From: Dokdonia sinensis | GTDB taxonomy: Bacteria > Bacteroidota > Bacteroidia > Flavobacteriales > Flavobacteriaceae | NCBI RefSeq assembly: GCF_003688895.1 | Contig: NZ_REFV01000001.1 | Span: 289,503-353,502, forward strand | Direction of reading: 5' to 3' | DNA length: 64,000 bases | Shown here: positions 1-8,229 of the stretch, in pieces | Layout: each line of letters begins with the position of its first letter | How positions within the stretch are numbered: position 1 is the stretch's first letter | Program-made: the position numbers and the translations under genes | The notes under the pieces: generated by a model | What the model was told of the DNA's origin: nothing | The model's input: only the letters and a program-made list of their open reading frames with translations | Databases searched by the model: none

Positions 1-650
1 AGTAAGGCTGTTTTTCCCATAATGGAACCTGGATACGACTGTCGTGAGGTTACACTTTTATCAAATGAAAAGTGATTTCCTGAACTTGCGTCTAGAATTC
101 GAGAAGCATCATCGCCTTCTGTATTCAAAGCAACAAGCATACCCGTACCTCTGGCGATGCCGTCGTGCAAGTGTGTATTTACAACCGCAAAACCAGCTGC
201 AACATATTCCTTAGCCTTTTTTGAATCATATTTAAAAGACCCCAAAGCTTCCTGCTCTGCTCTTATATGGTCATTCCAATAATAGCCCTCTCGAGAACCT
301 TCGTATTGAGCCGTACGACCACCACCAGATGGACGTTTAGGCTTTTCAATTCCAAAGTCAGAATAGATATCAATAAAAGAAGGGTAAATAGATTTCCCGT
401 CCAAGTCTATCACAATAGCATTAGCCGGTGCATTTACATTTTTACCTACACTCACGACCTTACCGTCGCGCACGACAAGCGTGCCCTTTTTAATTGTTTC
501 TGTGGGCGAGGTGTGAATGGTGGCGTTTTTAAAAACAGTATAATTATTGTTTTTAGATTGTACCCCATCGTTTTTAGGGAAGTAATCCTGTGCGTAAAAA
601 GTAAGCGAACACAAGAGCAACCCTATAAAGGAGAGTTGTTTAAAAAGCAT
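1..650 (-). CDS. Amidohydrolase-family exported protein, 3' end outside window
   Basis: Read leftwards from an ATG at 648-650, the frame stays open for 216 codons to the window edge, so only the N-terminal part is present. Residues 1-20 look like a signal peptide ending in FYAQ. What follows resembles the N-terminal beta-sandwich of metal-dependent amidohydrolases: NATIHTSP, then GTLVVRDGKVVSVGKNV, then GKSIYPSFIDIYSDFG. In active family members the segment after the P-x-F-I-D turn normally carries a metal-binding HxH; here it reads YSD. The protein may therefore be a divergent subfamily that binds metal differently, or an inactive one. Another amidohydrolase starts at 62440 but keeps HGH. 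Family assignment is fairly sure; substrate is unknown. Confidence 0.75.
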   Translation of the reverse strand, partial: MLFKQLSFIGLLLCSLTFYAQDYFPKNDGVQSKNNNYTVFKNATIHTSPTETIKKGTLVVRDGKVVSVGKNVNAPANAIVIDLDGKSIYPSFIDIYSDFGIEKPKRPSGGGRTAQYEGSREGYYWNDHIRAEQEALGSFKYDSKKAKEYVAAGFAVVNTHLHDGIARGTGMLVALNTEGDDASRILDASSGNHFSFDKSVTSRQSYPGSIMGKTAL

Positions 651-727
651 TGGTTTTCAGTTTTAATTAAGTTCTTAAAGATATGTTAACCCTTATAAAA
701 CCGCAGCCAATTAAGAGATTTTTAACA

Positions 728-1840
728 TCAGAAAGTCTCTGGAAACGCCTTATTATAATTCACGAGAAGGGCGACCATATAACTGTAGCTTTTTATTCCA
801 TCAGGTTGATTATTTGCCTTGAGATAATTGGAGTAGAAGAGTTTAAAAAAAGGCTCGAGTGGATTATCCATAGCATCCCAAAAATCTCTGGACTGTTGAT
901 AGTTTGCCAGAATTCCTGGGGTTACGCTTTCGCGAAAGCGTGCTGCCACCTCAGCATCTCTCCTATATAAATCATTAAGGCAGTATCGCAACGCGAAGAT
1001 ACTTCCCGAGTACTGGAAAAATTTATCCTCATTGTTAAGCGTTGCCATAACGGCTATAAAATTTGCCTCATTCTCCTTTGCAAATCCCAGCTGATGTGCC
1101 ATCTCGTGACAACTCACTACTGGAAAACGGTGGGTGGGCATCATACCGTTGATGTGCGCCTCATTTGTAATAGGGTTCAGATAACCGCTATATCCCATTA
1201 TGGAAAGTGGATAGCTGAGTAGGGAAGTCTTGACACTCTTTGGCGGATAATTGAGTTTAGGGAACTGGGGTTTAAGGGAAGCGTAGCCTTGCAGGGTGTT
1301 AGCGTAGATTGCCGATTTTACCCTTCGGCTTTGCTCAGGGTACATTTGTGGGTACACCTCTTTATAGCTTACGGGCAAGCTATCGTTTGAGGAAAGCTGA
1401 GCGTGGAGCGCATTACTTTTGGCAATCAGTTTTTCGGTGATGTTTACGAGTTCATCGGTAGTGTAGTCATTTTCTATTCCAATAGCTTCGTGCAACGGTA
1501 GGCGGTAATAGTTCATTCCCCAAAGAAGGTGAAAGGCGAAGTACACAATGGACGCTAGGGCAAGCGTTCTTAGGAGAAATAGTTTTATGGTTTTAAAACG
1601 ATTTTTGAAGAGGCCAAAAATTTCGCGCAAAGCGAGCACAATAAGCGCCACATACATCACATCCCCAAAAGAAAATGGTAACCAACCCAGCGCATACCGA
1701 AAACCTTTAGAAATTATCGGATACAGACCGTTGCTGTAATATCCTTCAATGAACACTGGAAATTGCGCCAGTATGCGTACAATTCCCATCTGCACAAATA
1801 ATAGGAGACCGATAAAAAGGAGTTTGCGCTCTTGTTTCAT
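728..1840 (-). CDS. DUF3810 membrane protein with HExxH motif
   Basis: A 370-residue protein that I recognise as the Bacteroidota DUF3810 family, whose function is not established. Three hydrophobic segments lie in the first ~110 residues, followed by a soluble domain. Within it CHEMAHQLGFAKENEAN carries a zinc-protease-like HExxH with a downstream Glu in a gluzincin-like spacing, so a membrane-anchored metalloprotease is plausible but unproven. I chose the ATG at 1838-1840 (MKQERKLL), which places the first membrane segment at the N-terminus; an upstream in-frame ATG at 1885 would add 15 poorly hydrophobic residues. The gene contains a copy of the dispersed palindrome (read as RFRES) near its C-terminus and a copy of the second short repeat (read as EQSRR). 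Confidence 0.8.
   Translation of the reverse strand: MKQERKLLFIGLLLFVQMGIVRILAQFPVFIEGYYSNGLYPIISKGFRYALGWLPFSFGDVMYVALIVLALREIFGLFKNRFKTIKLFLLRTLALASIVYFAFHLLWGMNYYRLPLHEAIGIENDYTTDELVNITEKLIAKSNALHAQLSSNDSLPVSYKEVYPQMYPEQSRRVKSAIYANTLQGYASLKPQFPKLNYPPKSVKTSLLSYPLSIMGYSGYLNPITNEAHINGMMPTHRFPVVSCHEMAHQLGFAKENEANFIAVMATLNNEDKFFQYSGSIFALRYCLNDLYRRDAEVAARFRESVTPGILANYQQSRDFWDAMDNPLEPFFKLFYSNYLKANNQPDGIKSYSYMVALLVNYNKAFPETF
924..941. repeat. Dispersed palindrome, copy 1 (in DUF3810 gene)
   Basis: A perfect 18-bp palindrome, ACGCTTTCGCGAAAGCGT. It is in frame in the DUF3810 gene and read as RFRES. Confidence 0.9.
1320..1342. repeat. Short coding repeat, GCTGAGC..CGAAG family, copy 1
   Basis: The + strand reads CCCTTCGGCTTTGCTCAGGG, a diverged copy of the short repeat found at 3565, 18184, 33099 and 61046. 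It lies in frame in the DUF3810 gene and encodes EQSRR on the minus strand. Confidence 0.55.
1621..1633. repeat. Sister motif GCTTTGCGCGAAA (reverse), copy in DUF3810 gene
   Basis: The + strand reads TTTCGCGCAAAGC; in frame as ALREI on the minus strand. Confidence 0.45.
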
Positions 1841-1934
1841 TGGTGTAAAAATAAGAAATGTCTCTCCACAAGTTGCCCGTTTCATATCCCGTTAACTGTA
1901 TTTATCTATTATATTCGTATTCAAATCCCGATAT

Positions 1935-3371
1935 ATGCAACCTATCCATATCTTATTACTTATTGCTGGTTACTTTGGCGTACTGATGCTCATAAGTTAT
2001 CTCACCGGAAAAACGGGTTCCAATGCAGATTTCTTTAAAGCTGGAAAGCAGTCGCCGTGGTATCTTGTGGCCTTTGGGATGATAGGAGCTTCGCTTTCTG
2101 GAGTCACTTTTATCTCTGTTCCTGGATGGATTGAGGCTTCGAGTTTTAGCTACTTTCAGGTAGTGCTGGGATATACCGTGGGTTATGCTGTGATAGGCTT
2201 AGTGCTTCTACCCCTTTATTATAGGTTGAATCTTACTTCTATCTACACGTACTTAGAAGGTAGATTTGGCAATTACTCCTATAAAACGGGGGCTTCTTTT
2301 TTCTTATTGAGCCGTATTGTAGGTGCGAGTTTTAGGCTGTATTTAGTGGCAAATGTGTTGCAACTGCTTGTTTTTGACGAGATGGGTGTCCCGTTCTGGG
2401 TTACTGTGACCTTAACCATTTTGCTTATCTGGTTATATACTTTTAAGGCTGGAATTAAGACTATTGTCTGGACAGACACTTTACAAACATTATTTATGCT
2501 CATAGCGGTAGGTGCCGCCATTTACTTTGTTAGTGATGAAATGGGACTGAGCGCAGGAAACTTATTTGCCTTGGTTTCAGAAAGTGATATGAGTCAAGTT
2601 TTCTTTTTTGACGATTGGAAAAGTGGCGACCACTTTGTAAAACAATTCATCTCTGGAGCTTTTATTGCCATCGTAATGACAGGACTTGACCAAGATATGA
2701 TGCAAAAAAACCTGACGTGTCGTAATCTGGAAGATGCTCAAAAAAATATGTTTTGGTTTACTATCGTACTCACGATTGTGAATATGGTATTCCTAGTTCT
2801 AGGGTTATTACTCACCGTATATGCTTCCCAAAACGGAATAGAGGCTCATAAAGACCAACTCTTCCCCACCATTGCAGTAGATAGTGGCCTGGGCATAGGA
2901 CTGGCCATCGTTTTCTTGCTGGGACTTATTGCTGCCGCCTACTCTAGTGCAGATAGTGCGCTTACTTCTCTAACTACATCGTTTAGCATAGACATTCTGG
3001 ATATTGAAAAGAAATATGACGTTGCAAAACAAATTGCGATAAGAAAGCGCATTCACATCTTAATGTCCATCATTCTCATCCTGGTTATCATCATTTTTAA
3101 ATATGTGATAGCAGATGATAGCGTGATATCGCGATTATTTGTTTTTGCGGGGTATACCTATGGGCCTTTGCTGGGTCTGTATGCTTTTGGATTATTTTCA
3201 AAATGGCAAGTAAAAGATGAGTTTGTTCCCTTTATTGCTCTTGCCTCACCTATTCTGGCATACCTCATTAGCTATTTCTCTTTGAAGCAAGGCTTTGACT
3301 TTGGTTTCTTTATTTTGATTTTGAATGGTGCGCTGACTTACCTCGGGTTAATATTGATTCGTCGCAAGTAA
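1935..3371 (+). CDS. Sodium:solute symporter (SSS family)
   Basis: A 478-residue, very hydrophobic protein with about 13 predicted membrane spans and SSS-family sequence throughout (for example SLSGVTFISVPGW in the first helices and AAYSSADSALTSLTTS in the TM8 region, where the family's Na2-site Ser residues lie). It should bring a solute into the cell with sodium across the inner membrane; the substrate cannot be told from sequence. It is read divergently from the DUF3810 gene. Its last 24 bp overlap the end of the convergent CoA-binding gene. Start ATG at 1935 fits the first helix. Confidence 0.88.
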   Translation: MQPIHILLLIAGYFGVLMLISYLTGKTGSNADFFKAGKQSPWYLVAFGMIGASLSGVTFISVPGWIEASSFSYFQVVLGYTVGYAVIGLVLLPLYYRLNLTSIYTYLEGRFGNYSYKTGASFFLLSRIVGASFRLYLVANVLQLLVFDEMGVPFWVTVTLTILLIWLYTFKAGIKTIVWTDTLQTLFMLIAVGAAIYFVSDEMGLSAGNLFALVSESDMSQVFFFDDWKSGDHFVKQFISGAFIAIVMTGLDQDMMQKNLTCRNLEDAQKNMFWFTIVLTIVNMVFLVLGLLLTVYASQNGIEAHKDQLFPTIAVDSGLGIGLAIVFLLGLIAAAYSSADSALTSLTTSFSIDILDIEKKYDVAKQIAIRKRIHILMSIILILVIIIFKYVIADDSVISRLFVFAGYTYGPLLGLYAFGLFSKWQVKDEFVPFIALASPILAYLISYFSLKQGFDFGFFILILNGALTYLGLILIRRK

Positions 3372-3755
3372 TACTAAAGTACAAGCCACCTCATAGTTGA
3401 TTGCTTTCTCCTTGAGCAATGCGTAAAACTCTGGGTTTTCTGTTCCGGGATTGAAAATGACGCGGTTTGGTTTCAGCGAGAGGATGTAGTCGTAATATTG
3501 TGACTGGCGTTTTGGGTTTAAGTATAATGTGACGGTATGAACGCTTTCTTGTGAGGTTTCTGCCCCTTCGACTTCGCTCAGGGTAAATTTCGCGAAAGCG
3601 GACTCAAAAGTTATAATATCTATATCACCCACAGTTCCTTCCATCAAACCAACTGCGGTCACGGGATGATTATAGGAACGCAATCGCTTGATTGCGATAT
3701 GGGAATATCGATTAGGTTTTAAGGAAGCACCGAGTACTAATGTGTGTTTTAACAT
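3348..3755 (-). CDS. CoA-binding domain protein (YccU-like) with repeat-derived insert
   Basis: A 135-residue Rossmann-type CoA_binding protein. TLVLGASLKPNRYSHIAIKRL is the nucleotide-binding turn, YNHPVTAVG the second strand, and VIFNPGTENPEF the C-terminal motif. The family is widespread and binds CoA or nucleotides; no specific reaction is known. Compared with the family's usual compact form, it has about 20 extra residues around 48-68 (SAFAKFTLSEVEGAETS). These are encoded by a composite of the window's two dispersed repeats (3565-3606). The insert falls between the glycine-rich G-D-I-D-I strand and the conserved HTVTLYLNP strand, so it probably forms a surface loop. The 3' end overlaps the symporter gene tail to tail. 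Confidence 0.85.
   Translation of the reverse strand: MLKHTLVLGASLKPNRYSHIAIKRLRSYNHPVTAVGLMEGTVGDIDIITFESAFAKFTLSEVEGAETSQESVHTVTLYLNPKRQSQYYDYILSLKPNRVIFNPGTENPEFYALLKEKAINYEVACTLVLLATNQY
3565..3606. repeat. Composite repeat (short coding repeat plus half palindrome), copy A
   Basis: CCTTCGACTTCGCTCAGGG is followed directly by TTTCGCGAAAGCGGACTCA. From 3570 to 3606 it matches 33103-33139 at 33 of 37 positions, although the host genes are unrelated and on opposite strands. Confidence 0.85.
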
Positions 3756-4157
3756 AAATCAAAGTTAAATAATAAATAAACTTGTAACACTATCGTTTTC
3801 TTTACGTCTATAAGATAAGTTAACTATATGTCAATTGATATAGCAAAAGGTTAGATGACTAATAATTCGTTTTGATGGTTAGTGTTAATTATGGAAGTCT
3901 AACTAAAAATCCCAGGATGTTTACATTCTGGGATTTTGTTTTTTCTATCACTTAAGTACTTGAATATTAAATAATTGTTAATTCCGAGTCTCTGATGAAA
4001 CAATCAGTAAAAAACTGCGTCTATATAAGTAACATACTCAAATCAGAAATTGAGACAACGTTATCATTATTTGAATTAGCCGTCAAAAAAAGTATAATCT
4101 AGTCTCTCACCGAGTATTAGATTCTATATACAAGCGTCTCCCTTGCGAGGCGCTTTT
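3756..4157. other. 402-bp gap with two plus-strand terminators and no gene
   Basis: No convincing open frame and no tRNA-like fold were seen. Two factor-independent terminators (3905 and 4131) both point rightwards, although the protein-coding genes on both sides are transcribed leftwards. This suggests one or two short plus-strand transcripts of about 150-200 nt. I could not identify convincing TAnnTTTG promoters for them. Confidence 0.45.
3905..3942 (+). terminator. Orphan rho-independent terminator
   Basis: An inverted repeat AATCCCAG...CTGGGATT with an interrupted inner stem (ATGT/ACAT) is followed by TTTTGTTTTTT on the + strand. No plus-strand gene precedes it. Confidence 0.75.
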
Positions 4158-4160
4158 TTA
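4131..4160 (+). terminator. Second orphan rho-independent terminator
   Basis: AAGCGTCTC (4132-4140) pairs with GAGGCGCTT (4147-4155), with one G-U pair, and a T6 run follows on the + strand. It reaches the stop codon of the minus-strand TRIC gene; on the minus strand no T-run follows the stem. Confidence 0.7.
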
Positions 4161-4781
4161 TTCAGGCATAGCCGCATCCCTATAAACCGACGGAAGACTC
4201 AACTTAAAATGAACGGCAAGTAATCTCACTGTGATCACTACAGAACCGGCTATTATCGTGGTGAGTGATGTGTCTACATCAAACCTGTAAAGAATTAGAT
4301 AAACGACACCCCCCAAAATGCACGCAGTGGCATAAATTTCTTTTCTGAAAATCACAGGAATCTCATTACATAAGATGTCACGCAGTACGCCACCAAAACA
4401 GGCAGACATTGTTCCAAGCAGGATACAAATAATAGGATGCAAGTCAGCAGCCAGTCCTATCTGAACACCAGCGGTGGTGTATAAACCAATGCCAATAGTA
4501 TCAAATAAAAATAATGACTTACGTACGTATTTGAGTTGTGGTCTAAAAACGATAGCGGCAATCGTGGCTCCCAATATCACATAGATAAATGTCATATTGA
4601 GCATCCAAGTTACAGGAGTCTTCCCTATAAGTACATCTCTAAGTGTACCGCCTCCTACTGAAGTTACCGCTGCTATAATGAGGATACCAAAGACATCCAT
4701 ACGCTTGTTCATTGCTGTAAGTACTCCAGATATGGCAAAAGAGATTGTCCCAAGTATATCAATGATTGTAAGAAAATCCAT
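4158..4781 (-). CDS. TRIC-type / UPF0126 membrane channel protein
   Basis: A 207-residue protein with seven hydrophobic segments in two related halves, the layout of prokaryotic trimeric intracellular cation channel (YadS/YicG, UPF0126) proteins. The signature GGGTLRDVLIGKTPV occurs in the first half and FGGVLRDILCNEIPVI in the second; these glycine-rich kinks line the pore in the known family structures. It should sit in the inner membrane and conduct monovalent cations, though a glycine-transport role has been proposed for some relatives. The start codon overlaps the RDD stop codon by one base (TAATG), so the two are probably translated together. Confidence 0.88.
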   Translation of the reverse strand: MDFLTIIDILGTISFAISGVLTAMNKRMDVFGILIIAAVTSVGGGTLRDVLIGKTPVTWMLNMTFIYVILGATIAAIVFRPQLKYVRKSLFLFDTIGIGLYTTAGVQIGLAADLHPIICILLGTMSACFGGVLRDILCNEIPVIFRKEIYATACILGGVVYLILYRFDVDTSLTTIIAGSVVITVRLLAVHFKLSLPSVYRDAAMPE

Positions 4782-5503
4782 TATCGCTGGGTATAGTAAT
4801 TATAATCTGCAATGACACGATTTACAAATTCAAATGGTTTTTCTGAAGGTTCAATGCTCATCATTGTCTTGAGCTTATCAGAAAGCTTTACGATTACATT
4901 GTGGTTACCATTACTCCTGGCATTAGAATACAAGGTTTTTATGGTCTGCATATCTTTATCTGAAAACACGGTCACTTGAGGATAAGTAGGCACATATCCT
5001 TCTGGAATGTCTACAAGTAAGGTCTCACTAAGATTTGCTTGTTTTTTCTCAGAAATTACGGTGGTCCCCGCAGCTATGTCTCCTAAACGCTGTCCTCTGT
5101 CATTAAGGAGTATCGTCACTACTGCAACTCCTCCCGTACTGAGTGAAATATCAATAATTCGCATTATCCAGCGCACAAAGAAACTTCCGAACCCCGGTTT
5201 TGAACCATCCAACTTTACAACTTTAAGTTTCATCGCACTCTTTCCAGGTGTCTTTCCATCCCAAAATGTTTCAAAAAGCAAGTAATACAGAAAAACAGGA
5301 AGACCTATGACCATAAAAAAGGCGATGATTTCCCATTGGTCTGCTCTATCCAGTCCAAAAGCCCCTAAAAGAAAGAAGGAAAAGAACGTATATGCGCCTA
5401 TAATTAGAAAATCTATCAGAAAAGCGAGCAAGCGATCTCCTATGCCTGCAACATTCTGATAAATGCTCACATTTTGGGCGGTTTCTATTTGAAAGTTATC
5501 CAT
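4781..5503 (-). CDS. RDD family membrane protein
   Basis: A 240-residue protein with the RDD domain at residues ~17-155: GIGDRLLAFLIDFLIIG holds the Arg and first Asp, and helices follow with the GKTPGKSAMKLKVV signature. The last ~70 residues are soluble. RDD proteins are widespread, and sodium-proton exchange has been reported for some, but no general function is settled. The gene is read away from the SpoIIM-MoxR-DUF58 operon, with only 35 bp between the start codons, so promoters must overlap. RDD genes are commonly neighbours of SpoIIM and DUF4129 genes, so it probably belongs to the same functional group. Confidence 0.85.
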   Translation of the reverse strand: MDNFQIETAQNVSIYQNVAGIGDRLLAFLIDFLIIGAYTFFSFFLLGAFGLDRADQWEIIAFFMVIGLPVFLYYLLFETFWDGKTPGKSAMKLKVVKLDGSKPGFGSFFVRWIMRIIDISLSTGGVAVVTILLNDRGQRLGDIAAGTTVISEKKQANLSETLLVDIPEGYVPTYPQVTVFSDKDMQTIKTLYSNARSNGNHNVIVKLSDKLKTMMSIEPSEKPFEFVNRVIADYNYYTQR

Positions 5504-5538
5504 ATATTCTTTTTCTTTACTTCCTAATTCTACAATGA

Positions 5539-6546
5539 ATGCGCGAAGCTGCTTTTGTGAAGCAAAATAAAGCTAAATGGTTAAGATTTGAAAATGTTCT
5601 GGTCAACAAAACACAAATCACTCCTGACGAATTGTCAAGTTTGTACATAGAAGTTACAGACCACCTCAGTTACGCACAAACATTTTATCCCGGAAGCAAG
5701 ACTCTAGTTTACCTTAATCATCTGGCTTCTAAGTCACACCAAATTATTTACAAAACAAAACGCGAGTCTAGCAAACGTTTCATTACGTTTTTTACAAAGG
5801 AATTTCCATTACTGATGTTTCAGTACCAGCGACAATTGCTCATTGCATTTTTGACTTTTGCGCTTTTCGTAATCATAGGCTGGTGGAGTGCATCAACAGA
5901 TGGGGATTTTGTGCGGTCTATTTTAGGTGACGGTTATGTGAATATGACTCTGGACAACATAGAAAAAGGAGACCCGATGGCGGTTTACAAAGAACATAAC
6001 GAGATCGGGATGTTCATAGGAATTACCATAAATAATATTAAGGTAGCCTTATATGCTTTCATATTTGGAATGTTGCTATCTATAGGCTCAATTTATATAA
6101 TGATGCGCAACGGCATTATGCTGGGCGTTTTCCAGCAGATGTTCTATGAGAATGATTTGCTTTGGGAATCTATGCGCACCATTTGGATACACGGGACTAT
6201 TGAAATTTCAGTCATTATTATTGCAGGGTGTGCAGGGCTTGTGCTAGGAAACAGCATTCTATTTCCCGGTACTTACACAAGGCTGGACTCCTTTAAACGA
6301 GGAATGAAAAACGGACTTAAAATTATGGTCAGTACCATTCCCCTATTTGTAGTTGCGGGATTTCTGGAAGGATTCGTCACGAGACATACAGAAATGCCGG
6401 ATTGGTTGGCTATTTTCATTATAGGCTCATCCTTGTTTATTATTATCTTTTACTATATCATTTACCCGAGAAGGGTTCACAAGAAAGAGGCTCAGGATAT
6501 AGAAGCACAGCTTGAAACTCCCCAAATACCAGATTTTATCCAATGA
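5539..6546 (+). CDS. Stage II sporulation protein M (SpoIIM) family membrane protein
   Basis: A 335-residue protein: a soluble N-terminal ~95 residues (MREAAFVKQNKAKWLRFE is the typical start of the bacteroidal form), then membrane helices. The segment NNIKVALYAFIFGMLLSIGS fits the SpoIIM domain. SpoIIM helps peptidoglycan remodelling during engulfment in Bacillus, but this organism is not expected to sporulate. In Bacteroidota the family occurs next to RDD, DUF4129, DUF58 and MoxR genes, as here, so an envelope-maintenance role is more likely. First gene of a six-gene plus-strand run; its stop overlaps the next start by 4 bp (ATGA). Confidence 0.85.
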   Translation: MREAAFVKQNKAKWLRFENVLVNKTQITPDELSSLYIEVTDHLSYAQTFYPGSKTLVYLNHLASKSHQIIYKTKRESSKRFITFFTKEFPLLMFQYQRQLLIAFLTFALFVIIGWWSASTDGDFVRSILGDGYVNMTLDNIEKGDPMAVYKEHNEIGMFIGITINNIKVALYAFIFGMLLSIGSIYIMMRNGIMLGVFQQMFYENDLLWESMRTIWIHGTIEISVIIIAGCAGLVLGNSILFPGTYTRLDSFKRGMKNGLKIMVSTIPLFVVAGFLEGFVTRHTEMPDWLAIFIIGSSLFIIIFYYIIYPRRVHKKEAQDIEAQLETPQIPDFIQ

Positions 6547-7475
6547 AAACCACAGATTTTATAACATTCAGAAAACAACGGGAGCTAGGTCAAATTATAG
6601 GAGACACCTTCAAGTTTGTTCGTAAGAACACTAAAGGTATTTTTCAAGTCTTTGTACGCGTAGCCTTGTTGCCATTTATTCTTCTAATAGGCGCAGTAGC
6701 CTATTACACTTACAGCGTTTCGGGTTCAAACCCACTTCTAGATTTTGGAGAAGGTAACTTTGATCTTGGAGGCGTTATAATTAGCGTGATTATTCTCTTT
6801 ATTACGGTTGTCGCCTATACTGGTGTTTTATATGGATTAGTTTCAGAATACATAAAATCATACATAGACACAAATGGTAAACCAGATGTAGAGGCAGTTG
6901 TGCAAGCGATGAAAGCCAGGTTTACCAATTATATCCTGCTTAGTTTTGCTCAGACATTAGGAATTGCAGGAATTGCTATCCTCTGCGTATTACCTGGTGC
7001 TTTTGTTATGAGTTCTGTTCCTGTAATGGGAGTTTTACTTATGCTGGCCGCCTTTGCTCCCATCATCTATTTTGCGGTACAATGGACATTAGTATTTCCA
7101 GCTATGAGCCATAGTGGTACTGGCGTTATGGAATCGTTTTCAGAAAGTATTCGGTTAATTAAAGAGCATTGGTGGATGACCCTATTTACCATAATTATAC
7201 AGGCTATTTTGATTTACGTCATCAGTTTTGTTTTTCAACTACCATTAGTCTTTTACACCATATTTAAAATGTTTACGATGATGTCGGAGAGCTCGTTAAG
7301 CGATCCGTCGATGATGTTTGATGGGGTCTACGTGGCCCTCCAGACACTTGCGAGCACCGTGAGCTACTTGCTCTACATCATTATGGCAATCACGCTCAAC
7401 TTCATTTACTTTAACCTGCACGAGCGCAAGACCCAGCGCGGTTCTCTCGATGCTATAGACAGCATAGGACAATAG
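6543..7475 (+). CDS. Multi-spanning membrane protein of the SpoIIM-MoxR operon
   Basis: A 310-residue protein with about six hydrophobic segments and a short cytoplasmic N-terminus (FITFRKQRELGQIIGDTFKF) typical of the proteins that follow SpoIIM in Flavobacteriia. I cannot name a function. The helix pattern resembles integral-membrane domains of the glycerophosphodiester phosphodiesterase type, but there is no catalytic domain. It begins inside the SpoIIM stop (4-bp overlap) and is followed 4 bp later by the DUF4129 gene, so it is surely co-translated. The last ~150 bp are visibly more GC-rich than its start. Confidence 0.75.
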   Translation: MKTTDFITFRKQRELGQIIGDTFKFVRKNTKGIFQVFVRVALLPFILLIGAVAYYTYSVSGSNPLLDFGEGNFDLGGVIISVIILFITVVAYTGVLYGLVSEYIKSYIDTNGKPDVEAVVQAMKARFTNYILLSFAQTLGIAGIAILCVLPGAFVMSSVPVMGVLLMLAAFAPIIYFAVQWTLVFPAMSHSGTGVMESFSESIRLIKEHWWMTLFTIIIQAILIYVISFVFQLPLVFYTIFKMFTMMSESSLSDPSMMFDGVYVALQTLASTVSYLLYIIMAITLNFIYFNLHERKTQRGSLDAIDSIGQ

Positions 7476-7479
7476 GTAC

Positions 7480-8229
7480 ATGAGAAAATCGCTTGTAGTA
7501 TTCTTGATTTTTATTTCGCTTTGCGCGAAAGGCTACGCCGTTTCACTACAAGAGGAGCCACAAACTGTCGCCAAAGAAGTGCGCTACGACCAGCAGTCAC
7601 TTCCTGAAATTGAACTGGACGAAAATCAAATAAAAGAATACCAAGCAGACGAGGATTTTAACTACAAACAGACTATCGAAGAGGACAACTGGTGGACGCG
7701 CTTTAAAAAGTGGCTCTACGATGTTTATTACTCCTTTATGCGCTGGCTTATAGGCGATAACGCGGCCACAGGATTTTGGGGCGGTTTTGTACAAGCCCTA
7801 CCTTACATCCTGCTCGCTTTATTTTTGGGCGCGCTCGTTTGGCTCTTCCTGCGCATAGACAGCAACAGACTCGTTTTTGAAAGTGCGCGCGCACCCCAGG
7901 CATTTATGGGCGATGATGAGGATATTATCCAGAATCAGGACATTCAGGCGCTTATAGATAGTGCTCTCGCGAGTGGCAATTACCGCCTTGCGGTGAGATA
8001 TTACTATTTACTAGCCCTTCAAAAACTTTCTGCAAAAGATTACATAGACTGGCAGGTTCAGAAGACGAACCACGAGTATATTTTTGAAATTGAAGACTCT
8101 TACCGACGATCGTACTTTCGGCGTGTGACGGATATTTATGACTATATCTGGTACGGAAATTTTGAGGTAGATGAGTCCGCTTTCGCGAAAGCGCAATCCG
8201 CATTCAACCAACTAAACAGCACCTTATGA
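7480..8229 (+). CDS. DUF4129 domain membrane protein
   Basis: A 249-residue protein: signal peptide or first helix (residues 1-20), a long extracytoplasmic segment, one membrane helix near 105-125 (ILLALFLGALVWLFLRI) and a C-terminal DUF4129 domain with the conserved RLAVRYYYLLALQKLS helix and DIYDYIWYGNF. DUF4129 has no known reaction but is strongly linked to MoxR, DUF58 and transglutaminase-like membrane complexes. Near its C-terminus the dispersed palindrome is in frame (SAFAKAQSAF). Its signal region contains the one-base-longer variant GCTTTGCGCGAAA. It overlaps the next gene by 4 bp. Confidence 0.85.
   Translation: MRKSLVVFLIFISLCAKGYAVSLQEEPQTVAKEVRYDQQSLPEIELDENQIKEYQADEDFNYKQTIEEDNWWTRFKKWLYDVYYSFMRWLIGDNAATGFWGGFVQALPYILLALFLGALVWLFLRIDSNRLVFESARAPQAFMGDDEDIIQNQDIQALIDSALASGNYRLAVRYYYLLALQKLSAKDYIDWQVQKTNHEYIFEIEDSYRRSYFRRVTDIYDYIWYGNFEVDESAFAKAQSAFNQLNSTL
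7518..7530. repeat. Sister motif GCTTTGCGCGAAA, copy in DUF4129 signal region
   Basis: One of four copies in the window (others at 1621-1633 reversed, 12145-12157, 58906-58918). It equals the main palindrome's core with one extra G. Confidence 0.5.
8178..8193. repeat. Dispersed palindrome, copy 2 (in DUF4129 gene)
   Basis: CGCTTTCGCGAAAGCG in frame as AFAKA. It is preceded by TGAGTC, as in the two composite repeats at 3565 and 33099 (read on the appropriate strand). Confidence 0.9.
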
